Translations under genes and position numbers: made by a program
DNA from: Persicaria tinctoria
Taxonomy: Eukaryota > Streptophyta > Magnoliopsida > Caryophyllales > Polygonaceae
Reading direction: 5' to 3'
Length of the DNA stretch: 64,000 nt
Assembly (NCBI GenBank): GCA_037127255.1
Contig: JBANSL010000020.1
Coordinates: forward strand, 60,151,598 to 60,215,597
Shown here: positions 33,361 through 43,912 of the stretch, one piece after another
Position numbering within the stretch: the first letter of the stretch is position 1
Layout of the letters: every line of letters starts with the position of its first letter
The notes under the pieces: model-generated
The model's input: only the letters and a program-made list of their open reading frames with translations
Databases searched by the model: none
What the model was told of the DNA's origin: nothing

Positions 33361-33747
33361 GAAGGGGTAGGCGGGGGGGTGGGCGCTTGTTACGGGTAGG
33401 TAGATCCGACGGTTTGCGGCCCAAGTATTGGTACACTACAGATTCTTTTGTTGCTCACCGGACACAAGAACGTTGTTAGGTGCTACAGCCGTGCAAAGCT
33501 TCGTGAGTTCACTACGAGAACTTAAGAGTGTTACCGACTATTTGAATCACAATTTGATATGGGTCTAAAATCAGATGTGTCTTAACATTTAGATAGCTGC
33601 CAACTGATTTTAGATCTGCTTATACAATTCAAAGAGAAAAAAAAAAATTAAGAAAGGATCCATAATTCGTGTTTTAACAATTTTAAAACAAAATAAAATT
33701 TAAAAAAACGGACGGTTTAAATGGATAAAGGATATGCTATGCGTATT
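33361..33747. other. No gene seen
   Basis: Short AT-rich intergenic stretch between the ACLB promoter and a LINE insertion. Nothing recognised. Confidence 0.4.
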
Positions 33748-33761
33748 AAACCGGGACGGAT

Positions 33762-34669
33762 TTAAAAAACATGGCGTGCATCTTTAAATTCATAACCCAA
33801 AAGATTTTTTCTCTTTCTTCCCTCTAGAACTTGTTTTCTAGAGTATGAATGAGTAAACACCCACCCCAGCTTACCCTCTTTCGAGGTTACTTGGACCCGC
33901 TTTCATTTGATCTTTCGACCATGTCTTCTCAACAAAGAAATTGTTCATTAGGTTCTCCTTGGTGATATTTTTTCTTGATTTGTTGATTGAGCTCTCTTTG
34001 GTGCCCTCGTGGTTCATCTCTTTTGGTTGCGGATGGGTCGTGGATGTGTGATCGAGGTTTGAAGGCTCGTTGTCGTTCGAGTCCATATCTTAGGCCTCCA
34101 CTGTTGTTCCCAGGTCTTTCCTGTGTCACCTCTTCCAGCCTTGTAGACTATTTTCCACTGCTGCGCTCTTGCTTCGTCTTGCCTCCTCAACCAGCTCCTG
34201 ATCTCGGAATCGTCCCAAGCAGAGGCGGAACTCAATGGGGGCGGGAGGTGGCCATGGCCCCTCCGAGCGGAAAAAAATTAATGTTATATGTAGTATATTT
34301 TATGATATGTAAATTGTAAAAGAGCATTTTAACCACTAATTACTCTAGTTTAGTTGGTAAATGATGAATATTTTAAACAAAAAGTTGGGGGTTCAAATCT
34401 CTCTAACTCCTTTTAAAATATTATTTTTAATATTTTTTAAAATTATTATATACTTGGTATAAATAAACCCGAATACATTTTTTGACCCCCTCGACCAGAT
34501 ATCTTAGGTTCCGCCACTGGTCCCAAGTCTCCATTTGTTTGTTTCTCTTGTTGTTTGGGTTTGCTGTTGCTTTGTGTGTTGTCCTTCCCGGTTCTTTCGG
34601 ATACCGATTTTTCGGTCTCTCGAGTTTCCAAGGTTGCTTGGTAACTTGAATTATTTCCGGTTAAAAAAA
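33762..34669 (+). mobile_element. LINE-like insertion with 14-bp target duplication
   Basis: AAACCGGGACGGAT (33748-33761) and AAACCGGGGCGGAT (34670-34683) flank it, one mismatch. The 3' end has CTTTCGGATACCGATTTTTCGG, CTCTCGAG, TTATTTCCGGTTA and poly(A), the same plan as the other LINE-like copies. It lacks a reverse transcriptase and is interrupted by an hAT MITE at 34220-34519. Confidence 0.75.
34220..34519. mobile_element. hAT MITE with 8-bp target duplication
   Basis: Exactly 300 bp between two copies of GTCCCAAG (34212-34219 and 34520-34527). Ends are CAGAGGCGGAAC and, inverted, CAGTGGCGGAAC. Eight-base duplication and CAG(A/T)GGCGGA ends are typical of hAT elements. Interior AT-rich, no transposase. 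Confidence 0.92.
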
Positions 34670-34710
34670 AAACCGGGGCGGATATTTTCACCGCTAATTT
34701 TTACTATTTT

Positions 34711-34941
34711 CACCGCATACCTATGCAGTGGCATTAATCCCATTTTTTGCTAAGCCACCGCATATACATGCGGTGGGTGCGTTGACCGTATCCGAACTCA
34801 CCGCATGTATATGCGGTGGGTCAGGGAAAAACGGGGTTCCGTTATGCCAAAACCCACCGCATATGTATGCGGTGTGTCTTGGGTAAATTGATCCGAATTG
34901 TTGGAAGATATCTGAAACCCACCGCATATGTATGCGGTGGG
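34711..34941. repeat. Cluster of five CACCGCAT-RTATGCGGTG palindromes
   Basis: Near-perfect palindromes of about 20-22 bp start at about 34711, 34756, 34799, 34855 and 34919 (for example CACCGCATATGTATGCGGTG), with spacings of 44 to 64 bp. A TATA-like CCATAAATAGG follows at about 34953, and then a CT-rich leader. The arrangement looks like a promoter-proximal protein-binding array of a transposon. Confidence 0.8.
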
Positions 34942-35193
34942 TTGCTGGGGCCCATAAATAGGCTTGCGGGCCCCATTTTCCGGCACGATTTCCGACTCTT
35001 CTCCGATTCCAATCATTCTCTTGCCTTTTGAGCCTGACCTTTTGTTCCGTTGTTTCTCTCCTCGATGCCCCCCCCTCTTTCAATCCCCCGTATTTCGAAC
35101 CTTCTCACACATTTCCCCCCGTGTCTGTTCCTCTTTCCCCGTGTCTTTCCGAGTGTGTTTCTTTCTATTCCCACTTTCTACCGGAGTGTTGAG

Positions 35194-36090
35194 ATGGTGA
35201 GAGATAGCGGCCGTGAGGGAGATGAGGCTGATGGTGCCGGTCGTTTTCAGAAACATCCTTTACAGGTAAAAATGAAACTATATTAAATTCGAAACAAATT
35301 ATTTGTAATCGGAAGAAGACAGCGTTAACGTATTATTGTTATATATAATGTAGCCGGATCTGACTGTTTAGAGATGTGGTACTGGTCGTATGGCGACACT
35401 TAGGAGGAGGAGGTCAGCCGGCTCGCCACAGCCATAGGTATGTTGAAATCGCTTAAATATAATTTTCTGTTTTTTTAGTAAACGATAGTATTATGATGAA
35501 ATCATTAATTAGGTGTAGGGAAATCGTTCAGCATTTGAGAAGTAATACGATATAGTAGTGTGTGTAACAATTAGAGAGTAGCATCTATGATCGATAGGAT
35601 TTAGAAAAATATTTTTTATGGTACACAGACCGCATTATCGAGGAGGTTAGGAGATAGGGTGGTTCTGCAATCCGCCAGGAGGGCTGCCGACAGGGAGAGA
35701 CAGGCGTTGCATCAGTCACGTGCAGAGATTGAGTCTATTTATTTACATTTGCAGGGTGTAGAGGATCCTATGGATAGGGATAGTGAGTCGGTAGGTGTAG
35801 ATATTGGGGTTGAGTCATCGAGTCAGTCAGTTGTCGACCACAGTGACGGATGTGGCCAGACGTCACAGTCGCCTATAGAGACATTTCAGAGTTTGGCGCA
35901 GATAGAGATGGGAATTATGATGGACCACACCGATGACGCAGTGGTGCACTGGTGCAGCCGACAGATGAGTCTACCCGAGCGGCGGCTGAGCAGATGGTGG
36001 AGGAGTTCCTACGGGATGACCCAGCATTGCAGGCGAGAGCGAGGCGAGTGCATGATCAGTCGTAGACTCAACACGATGGGTTCCAGGTAG
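35194..36090 (+). pseudogene. Remnant of a transposon-type gene downstream of the palindrome cluster
   Basis: A first exon MVRDSGREGDEADGAGRFQK..LQ (35194-35265) ends at CAG/GTAAAA. Further frames at about 35640-36090 encode Arg-rich and Ser/Asp-rich sequence (SRRLGDRVVLQSARRAADRE; QALHQSRAEIESIYLHLQG) with frame changes. I know no firm family. The order palindromes, short acidic first exon, low-complexity C-terminal part recalls plant-mobile-domain elements with the central domain deleted; that is inference only. Confidence 0.3.
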
Positions 36091-36481
36091 ACCTGTCAAA
36101 CATGTCATTCGGGTCGGGTTCGGGTCGGGTCACTTCGGGTTTCGGGTAAAACGGGCCCCGGGTAAAACGGGTTTCGGGTATTTTCGGGTTGACTCGAACC
36201 CGGGTTTGACCGGGTTTCGGGTCATTTCGGGTTTGTCAATTTTTTCCTTTTTAAATTAAAAAAATCAAGATTTGATAATTTTGTGATAAATTTTAATTAT
36301 ATATAAAAAAATTTAATTATATATAACTATAAATCAACCGGGTCAATTGGGTCACCGGGTCGAAACCCAGATTACCCGGAAATTTTCGGGTTCGGGTCGG
36401 AAAAAAAAAATCGGGTCAAAATTTTCAGGTTCGGGCCGGAAATTTTTCGGGCTTTCGGGTCGGGTTGTGTTTTGACAGGTC
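36090..36481. mobile_element. TA-flanked CGGGT-rich MITE, complete
   Basis: TA (36088-36089 and 36482-36483) borders inverted ends GACCTGTCAAA and TTTGACAGGTC. Both arms are rich in TCGGGTCGGGT and the centre is AT-rich. It is the full-length relative of the interrupted copy at 7331-9440. Superfamily uncertain (TA target suggests Tc1/mariner-like). Confidence 0.75.
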
Positions 36482-36483
36482 TA

Positions 36484-37850
36484 CAAATCATCCAACAGTA
36501 CACTTGACAGTCTAAGATTTGTAAAAGAATCAGTAAAATCAAATAACATTTCGTCCGGACGTATTGAAGCTAATAGATGTGCCGCTCCATTCCCAGTCTT
36601 CCGAACATAGCTCCATATTAGGGCTGGGCATCCGGTCTGGACCGGATCGGAATTTTCGGAAACATGAACCGCGGATCGGACTGGGACCGATTAATATGGT
36701 CCCGGGTTTTCCGGTTCGCGGACCGAAAAGACCGTTTGGACCGGATTATCCCTGCAGACCTTTTTTTTTGTTACAATATCACTGTTAAAACAAATCTGCA
36801 ATAAAATTACATTACAACACAACCATTTTAGTATTTTACAGCAATACAACAGCCCCTAATTCCCAAATCTGTACACACTACACAGCAGCGGTTCTTAAAT
36901 ATGTAATTCTGTATTTTAAAGAAATGTACTGTAAATTAAAAATAAATTCATTCATGATTTAGTTCCACAAAAAACACAATGTTTAAAAGTTAAAACAACA
37001 AATCCAACCCAACATGCAACATACAAAGTTTAAACTTAAAGCAAACACAATCCATAAAATAAAAGTTTACAAATAAAAATCATTAAGAACAAATGCTAAT
37101 CACCCATTATCTTGCCGACTTGTCTTGAGTTCTTGTGTGAAAGTACCTATAAGATAAAGAAAACAAACATTAAATAAATTACGATAACAAATGAGCACAA
37201 ATGTAAAGTAATTAAAGTTAATTGACGAGAAAAGATCACTACTCCATACGAATGTAATTACAAGTACTCAATTGAACAACAAGATGGATCCACAAGATAG
37301 CTAAAACCCTAAATACCAAACATCTGAGATAGCTAAAACAAGAATTCAATTGAGCCACAGGATTTAGTGTTGATTTCATGGACTATGTGGTCATATAAAT
37401 CCGAATCAAGTCAAACCCACATGGAAAAAAAGGGAGATCAGGATCAATCAACAAAACAAGGCATGATATATTAATCCTCACAATAACATATGACATCACA
37501 TATGAAGGGATAGACAAGATAAAATGGGGTAAAAAAACATGAAAGGGTGAAAAGAGAAATTGAATTGAAGCACCTGTCAATTAAAGAACACCGATAAGGA
37601 TGGATGTGCCTCAATTGGTGAACACGAGATTAAAACACAAGAACAGACCTAAAAAATGCTTACTCATTCATGAAGTTTCATAATTTTTTCAAGCACAAAG
37701 CCTACACTAAGACAGTAAAACCTAGATCTAAAAAATATTACAAATTAAAATTTCTTTACCCCTAGATTTCTCTAACCTAGATCTGAAAAATATCTCAAAT
37801 TAGTCTTGAATGTTTATACTTTCTTCAAATCTAGACTAAAATGAACATTA
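36484..37850. other. No gene seen
   Basis: AT-rich. TTAGGGCTGGGCATCCGGTC at about 36615 followed by ACCGGATCGG repeats resembles one end of another low-complexity repeat element; its partner end was not found. Confidence 0.4.
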
Positions 37851-38678
37851 ATTTCTGAAAATAATCAAAATATACATAGATCTAGAAGGGAAAAGAGAAG
37901 GAAGAAGAAGAACGCTTACATGCCAGTGAACAGAGAGGCTTCGACCTTCGAGACAAAGAGGGAAGAAGAAGAACGGAGGGAGGAGGGCCGACTCAGAGCG
38001 GAGCGCTGGGACGGAGGGAGGAGGGCCGACGGAGCCATTGAGGAGCGGGCCGAGCGGCCGCGACGCGAGCGAAAACGAATGGAGAAGTTGAGACTTGAGA
38101 GAGAGAGAGAGAGAGCGTCTGTTTGAGTGTCTGAACAACGAGGCACGCCGCACGCGTATTTCTTTTTCTTCCCCTTCCTTCCTTCCTTTCTTTCTTTTGG
38201 GGATTGTGTTGTTGATGTATTGAGTTGTTGTAATCCAATTGTGATTGTGTACATTCGATTCCATTTGCTTGCATGAAACCCCACTTCAATTGATGTCGTG
38301 GAGCCTTCGTGATAGGTTCCACTTTGATAGAATTGGGTTAGGGTTTATGCTGTCAAGTAGTTACCTACACATAGATCGGCGATTAGGCCCTCCCGCTGTG
38401 ATTGAATTGGGGATTGTTTTGATGGTGTATTGTCTTGTTTTAACCGAATTGTGCTTGTGTGATTTCGATTCCATTTGATTTCATAAAACCCCACTGCAAT
38501 GGTAGCGTTCCTCATAGCTTGAGTTTCAGTAATTGAACCATGGTAGAGTACTTTTGTTGATTAAACGAGCTGAAATTAAGGTTGTGGTTGGAAAAGGAAG
38601 CTATTCGAAATTTTGGTTTGTTGGTTGTGTCTTTGGCGTGAATATGTGTTGATTGCAGCTTACGGTAATACGATAATC
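37850..38678 (+). promoter_or_regulatory. Purine-rich leader region upstream of the CACTA-split frame
   Basis: Contains GA-rich low-complexity DNA, an (AG)n microsatellite at about 38097-38116 and a candidate intron ending GTTGATTGCAG just before the start codon at 38679. Overlapping minus-strand frames are low-complexity Ser/Arg/Leu-rich and I do not regard them as genes. Confidence 0.35.
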
Positions 38679-38699
38679 ATGTCGTCATCACTAGTACAA

Positions 38700-39030
38700 A
38701 AAACCCTTTTTATCACGGTTCCGTTTAGGTATACATCACGGTTTTAACCCGTGATTAAATGTTTCGCGATAATAGAGATCTTAGTACAGAACCGTGATAA
38801 AAATAGAATTCATCACGGGTGATAACCGTGATCTATTGTTCTATAGAACCGGCCTAAAAAGATCAAGGGTGCCACGGTCAAGGTTTTTATCACAGTTGCT
38901 AGACGTGATAAAAAAACCTTGGAACTGTGATAAAAAAGGCTTCTAACAGATTCATATACTAATTTTCGCGCGCATGATACTTAAGAATCTATCACGGTTC
39001 TATTATAACCGTGATATAAAGTTTATGACT
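38700..39030. repeat. CACTA left subterminal repeats (ATCACGG/CCGTGAT)
   Basis: At least nine copies or near-copies of ATCACGG or its inverse (for example TATCACGGTTCCG, CATCACGGTTTTAACCCGTGA, ATCACGGGTGATAACCGTGA) occur in 330 bp. A similar set occupies about 49262-49410 at the other end. Confidence 0.85.
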
Positions 39031-39873
39031 TTTTACCCAGCAAATGCATTTCATTTGTATGCTTGATTCCCTGTACCAATTTATGTGTGTATATATAGAC
39101 ACACCATTCAATTTGGAAAACACGTTCAATAAGAAAATTACCAATAGAACTTAAACAAAGTATCTTTCATAATTCATAAGCAAATTAATGTACAAATTTA
39201 GCTAATAACTTCAAAGTATTCGAAATGAAATTCAACTATAATTGTCATACTAATCAATATCCTTATATAATATATGCTACCACTAGATAACTTTGTACTG
39301 CATTTGAATTTGTCAAGATCCATAGACGACTTGCTCCTAATGTCTTCGTACTTTTCTTCTGCTGATATTAGGTAGCTTGCACCTGATGTTGTTTGAAGCC
39401 TGAGATTCTACAATGAATAATAAAGTAAAACTCATAAATGAAGAGATTATCAAGCAAAAACCCAAAAAATAAAACTCGCCAAATTGATTGAAACATGTAA
39501 TTAGATACAAAAGAAATGTCATCAGCAAACCGTTGCTATCCTCTCTTTTCAAGGCTTTGAGTGAAAGTCTATTTAATGTACCTCATAAGTGAAAGACTTT
39601 TTGCCTTAAATTTTATTTGTTGGGGCTGTTTTTTCTAGGTTGTATATACTTTGAAGTTTATATATTAAATATGAAAATAAAAATTAAATCAAATCAATGA
39701 AGTGTGACACTATAACTCAACTTTAATTTAATTCACTATGACATTCTGTCTTCTCTAGAGTACATGAGACCCTGCTACTTGTGGTTTAAAATTTCATAGT
39801 TCAAAGCATAGAAGTAGAAAACCAAAAGAGTTTCTCATGATTACTATAAAAGTATTGAAATGTTACCTAAATG

Positions 39874-42800
39874 TCATTTATTTCACTGAAGTACTCCAAC
39901 CACTCGACTCGAATCTCATCAACTTCTTCTTGGCTGTACATATTGTGTTGTCTCCTGTTTTGTTATGAATTTTATTAATTCCATAAATTCACAATCAATA
40001 CCTGGGTTGGGATAGAATTCGTATAGCGCTTTTCAATAATCTCTCGCATGAACCTCAATACATAGTATCCACAATCAACACTACTAGAATGATGAGGACA
40101 CTGCAATGACATAAAGCACACACATGTTTGTGTAACAATAAAAATAAAAATAAAATCAATAATTATGAATTTTACCTCTACTTTGACCCAACGCGTTTGT
40201 GTGCGAGGTTTCTTCAAACCTTTTTGAGCCCAAAACATCTTTAATCCCCTATCCACCAATATAACAACATGAAAATGTAATTTATATATAACATATTATA
40301 AGTGAAAACTTATTTATCTAAGTATTTCAAATGAAACTTACGTATCAAAAATAGTTTGGATATCAGATGAAATCTTGAATGAAATTTCATCTCTTAATGG
40401 ATCGAGGTAGTACACAGTGTCATCCTTGACATTAATAGCCAGTAAAACCCAATGCACCCTATATAAAATTGCGCAAACTAGTAAATTCAACTCAACATTA
40501 TATAGATACCCAATATGAAATTTATATTCATACAAAATATTAATAGATAAATTACCCAAAGTTGCAAGGTGCGAAAACCATCTTCATTTCAATATTCCCT
40601 CTGATTGCAGCAGCAATATACTGTTGATGATCTCTCACCGTCTTACGAGGTCCTACAGGAGACACACTTGATGGGCAAAGGAATCCATACATGTCCCCTA
40701 TGTTGCTACAATGTTTGTCCCACAAGTACCTATAATCACACCAAATTGAACATTTGCAAAATATAAGTGACTGATATATTAAATGCACACTTGAGAATGA
40801 TAGAATGCTGTATACTTTACAAAAAGAATTAAGTAAATTTACTTGATATAAAATGACACATGGGCTGCACCCATTTCTTCTTGGTTCAACAATTGCCCGA
40901 CTTCTAACTTACCAACCATAATTGTTGGTTCATACCCCATGATTGACTCCGAGAGAGTGATGTGTTGCGGTGTTTTAGCCATGGCACGATGATACCATTT
41001 AAAGTTAATCATCCTCTCTGTGTAGGATATGGTTGTCCTTTTTGATGGAAATTGGATGTTAGTCCCATTTGATGCAAATTTCCTTTTTGTCTTGAGATTT
41101 TGTGTCTCCTTGTGGGTGGATGCCTGGTAGTTAGATACAAAAAATATTGCTTCACCATATAGATAAAATGGAAATTAATTATATACACATAGGCAATGAT
41201 CTGAAATTAATATACCATGTTTGTTGAAACAAGTGCAGCTGGCCATGCAACAAACTGACCAACGGCTTCAAACACTGTACGAGCTTCACTAGTCGGTTGT
41301 GGAATAGGTTTTTCACACTGTAGAGGGGTGATCACTTGAACTTTAACATAACCAGGCTCTAACGGGCGATGATGCAATATAACACCCGAGGTGGAAAGAC
41401 AAACACTTCCTATCGCCACTTTATCATTCTCATGCATACTCGGTGAAAATAGATGACAAGGCACAAACTCCTATATTGCATAAATAAAACACAATAAACT
41501 AGTACTTCCAATGCATGAATTGATATTAAACATCAACTTATAAGAAAGCTTATGAATACATACCTCTTCAAATAAGTGATCTGAAGTAGATTGGATGGCT
41601 GAGGAGGGTACATCTGAGGGCTTAATGACTGGGCAATTTGCATGCATGTTAACAATATCAGACACTTCGGGCACTTCAGACACTTCAAGCACTTTAGCCA
41701 CTTCAGATGCTTTAGGCGCTTCAGGCACTTTAGGCGCTTCAGGATCTCCAGGAGGAGTATGAAGTGTAAACTGAGGGGTTGGCAAACCTGGATTATCCTT
41801 TCTCATTTTATCAATTAACACCATAATGAATTCTTGCATTTCTTGAATTTGTGCTTGAGATTGTCCTTGAGATTGTGTATGATGTTCTTGCATTTGATGA
41901 AGCTTTTCTTCCATCTTCTTCATTTCTTGCGCAGCAATAATATCTTCTTCCCTTACACCTATCCCTCTAAGTGCTTTACCTTGAGATGCATGTCCAAAGT
42001 AATCGGTGATTGTAAGATTTTGGCTAACTCCTCTAACACGTCCCGGGTGTTCCTGCTTGTCCAAAGCCACTGACAATAAATCTTCCCGGCCAGAAAATGC
42101 TATTTCTCCTGCTTTCTCTTGTTCCGATAGTTGATCCTGATTTTTAATAAACTTAAATGTTACTAACAGACATGTATATTGATTTAAATGTAATGATATA
42201 TTGGTTGAAATTGCATATATAATAATATAAACATTCCATAAACTCACCATTTTATCGACTATCTCTTGCACATCAGGTGACAAATGTCCATCCTTATGTT
42301 TACGAGCTCTCTTCCATATATCCTGACGTGGTGGTAGCACAGAACTACCCAACTCTAATTTCTGAATATAATAAATACTTATTAATAGTTTGTGAATAAT
42401 AGAAATACTTATTAAGAAGGACAATGTTTTATTTTGAACGAAGGCAAAATAGGCAGTTTTATAAAAAGTTCTAGATGAGATGTTAACATGATAATGCCTA
42501 GAAATAGGGTGTAGATTGCTAGTAGCATTTAAGTTCAGTAAAAAAACAGCTAGGCAATTCAAGAAGCTTTCCATTCAGCTTATTGTTTTAGCATAAAAAG
42601 AGAGCTTTGATGCATATTCCATCAAGAGAAGCAAGTTAACTCCTTACTGAAGGAGCTTCATTCAGCTTATCCCATTTAGCTTATATTTTTAAAACGAGTT
42701 TTTCTTATGACAAAACATAAAGTAATTGTGCAGAAACTGATTTTTTTTTTCTTAAAGCAAAATAAGAGTTGAATATAAAAGGATTATTCACCTTGAGGAG

Positions 42801-43648
42801 ACCTAAAATTTGCACTAATAGGTCCATCATTTGACATTTTCAGAGCTGAAAAATTAAAATTTTACCATTGCTTGACCAATTCCGGGATAGCCTTTCCGAG
42901 AACCTCGATACGGGTATAAATTCTTCTGCGCGAGCTGTCGATGCGCTTCACTAGATTCCTATTTTCAAGCAAATGAGTATGAATATTACATGAACATGTA
43001 TGAATTTCAAGTTTAAATACACGAGTTAAGTATGCTTAAAATTACCTTAAATGGAGCCGATTGGCGAATCTCAATAAACTCTGTCCATTGATCTTGATTA
43101 ATGTATAGAGAATACTGTTCCGGAGGACTAGAAAGGATTTTGCCTTCTTTATCGTACACATATAAATTTGTCAAGTCTGACTTGAACCTCCTCCACAATG
43201 CATTGGCTATTTTCAACACCCAGCCCTTCTTTTCCTTAGGGAGAATAAACCCAGTCTTTGCCAAACAAACACCAACATAATAAGATGTCAGAATCAACCA
43301 TTTTAAAAAAAAAATCTAAACCAAGATTTTAGTTCTTTTGAACCTAACATTACAGGTATAGAAACTTACCAAAACTTCTTTCCAAACCATATCCTTCAGT
43401 GACTCAGGAACGACACGCCAATCAGAGAATGTGATTCTTACCAATCGTTTGACAGTAGTACCAATGAAGCTCTTCAATTTGGCAGAATTCGGACCTATGG
43501 ATTCTCCTTGCTCATCCCATTGAAGTTCAAACTTTTGACCATTGGCAATGACTTTAGTCACCTCCTTTGACATAGTAGCTCCCCGAACACTGCGTGATGT
43601 AGAAGACTCTACTTGTTTTGTTGTAACAGTGCGTTTTCGAGGAGCCAT
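39874..43648 (-). CDS. CACTA second gene: En/Spm-type N-terminus joined to Ulp1-like protease
   Basis: Exons inferred from splice sites and frame: 43648-43370 (MAPRKRTVTTKQ..., WKEVL), ~43262-43046 (GWVLKIANALWRRFKSDL, WTEF), 42958-42866, 42361-42248, ~42143-41564 (coiled-coil MKKMEEKLHQMQEHHTQSQG plus PEAPKVPEAP repeats), ~41476-41218, ~41123-40844, ~40728-40558, ~40461-40338, ~40255-40176, ~40102-40002, ~39960-39874. The first four exons resemble the plant En/Spm Transposase_24/Ptta family. The last exons form a C48 (Ulp1/SENP) protease fold: His in VHWVLLAI, Asp in YYLDPL, Cys in SVDCGYYVLRFMREI. The usual oxyanion Gln before the Cys (CPxQ) reads CPHH. Predicted to act in the nucleus on transposition complexes or SUMO; not proven by sequence. 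Some exon borders are uncertain. Confidence 0.75.
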
Positions 43649-43912
43649 CTGCAAATCAACACAAATAGATGTTTAACATCGCGGCTAAAGGAATATGTGA
43701 TAGATATATTCATAATATCACATCTGAAACAGAATTGTTATCAACATGTCAAGATAAAAGATAGTAAACTCTAGAAACATCACACAAAACAACAATGAAT
43801 TTCGAAATTCATGAAGATGTCCAGAACTTTTTGAACTAGAGAAAAAAATGAACCAATAAGACAAACCATAGTTTTATAAACTTTTAATGTAAACTACTTA
43901 CAAAACATAAAT

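Noticed and set aside
37848..38322. Overlapping minus-strand frames of 109-138 codons rich in Ser, Leu and Arg
   Set aside because: They come from purine/pyrimidine-biased low-complexity DNA with an AG microsatellite and lack splice or domain support.
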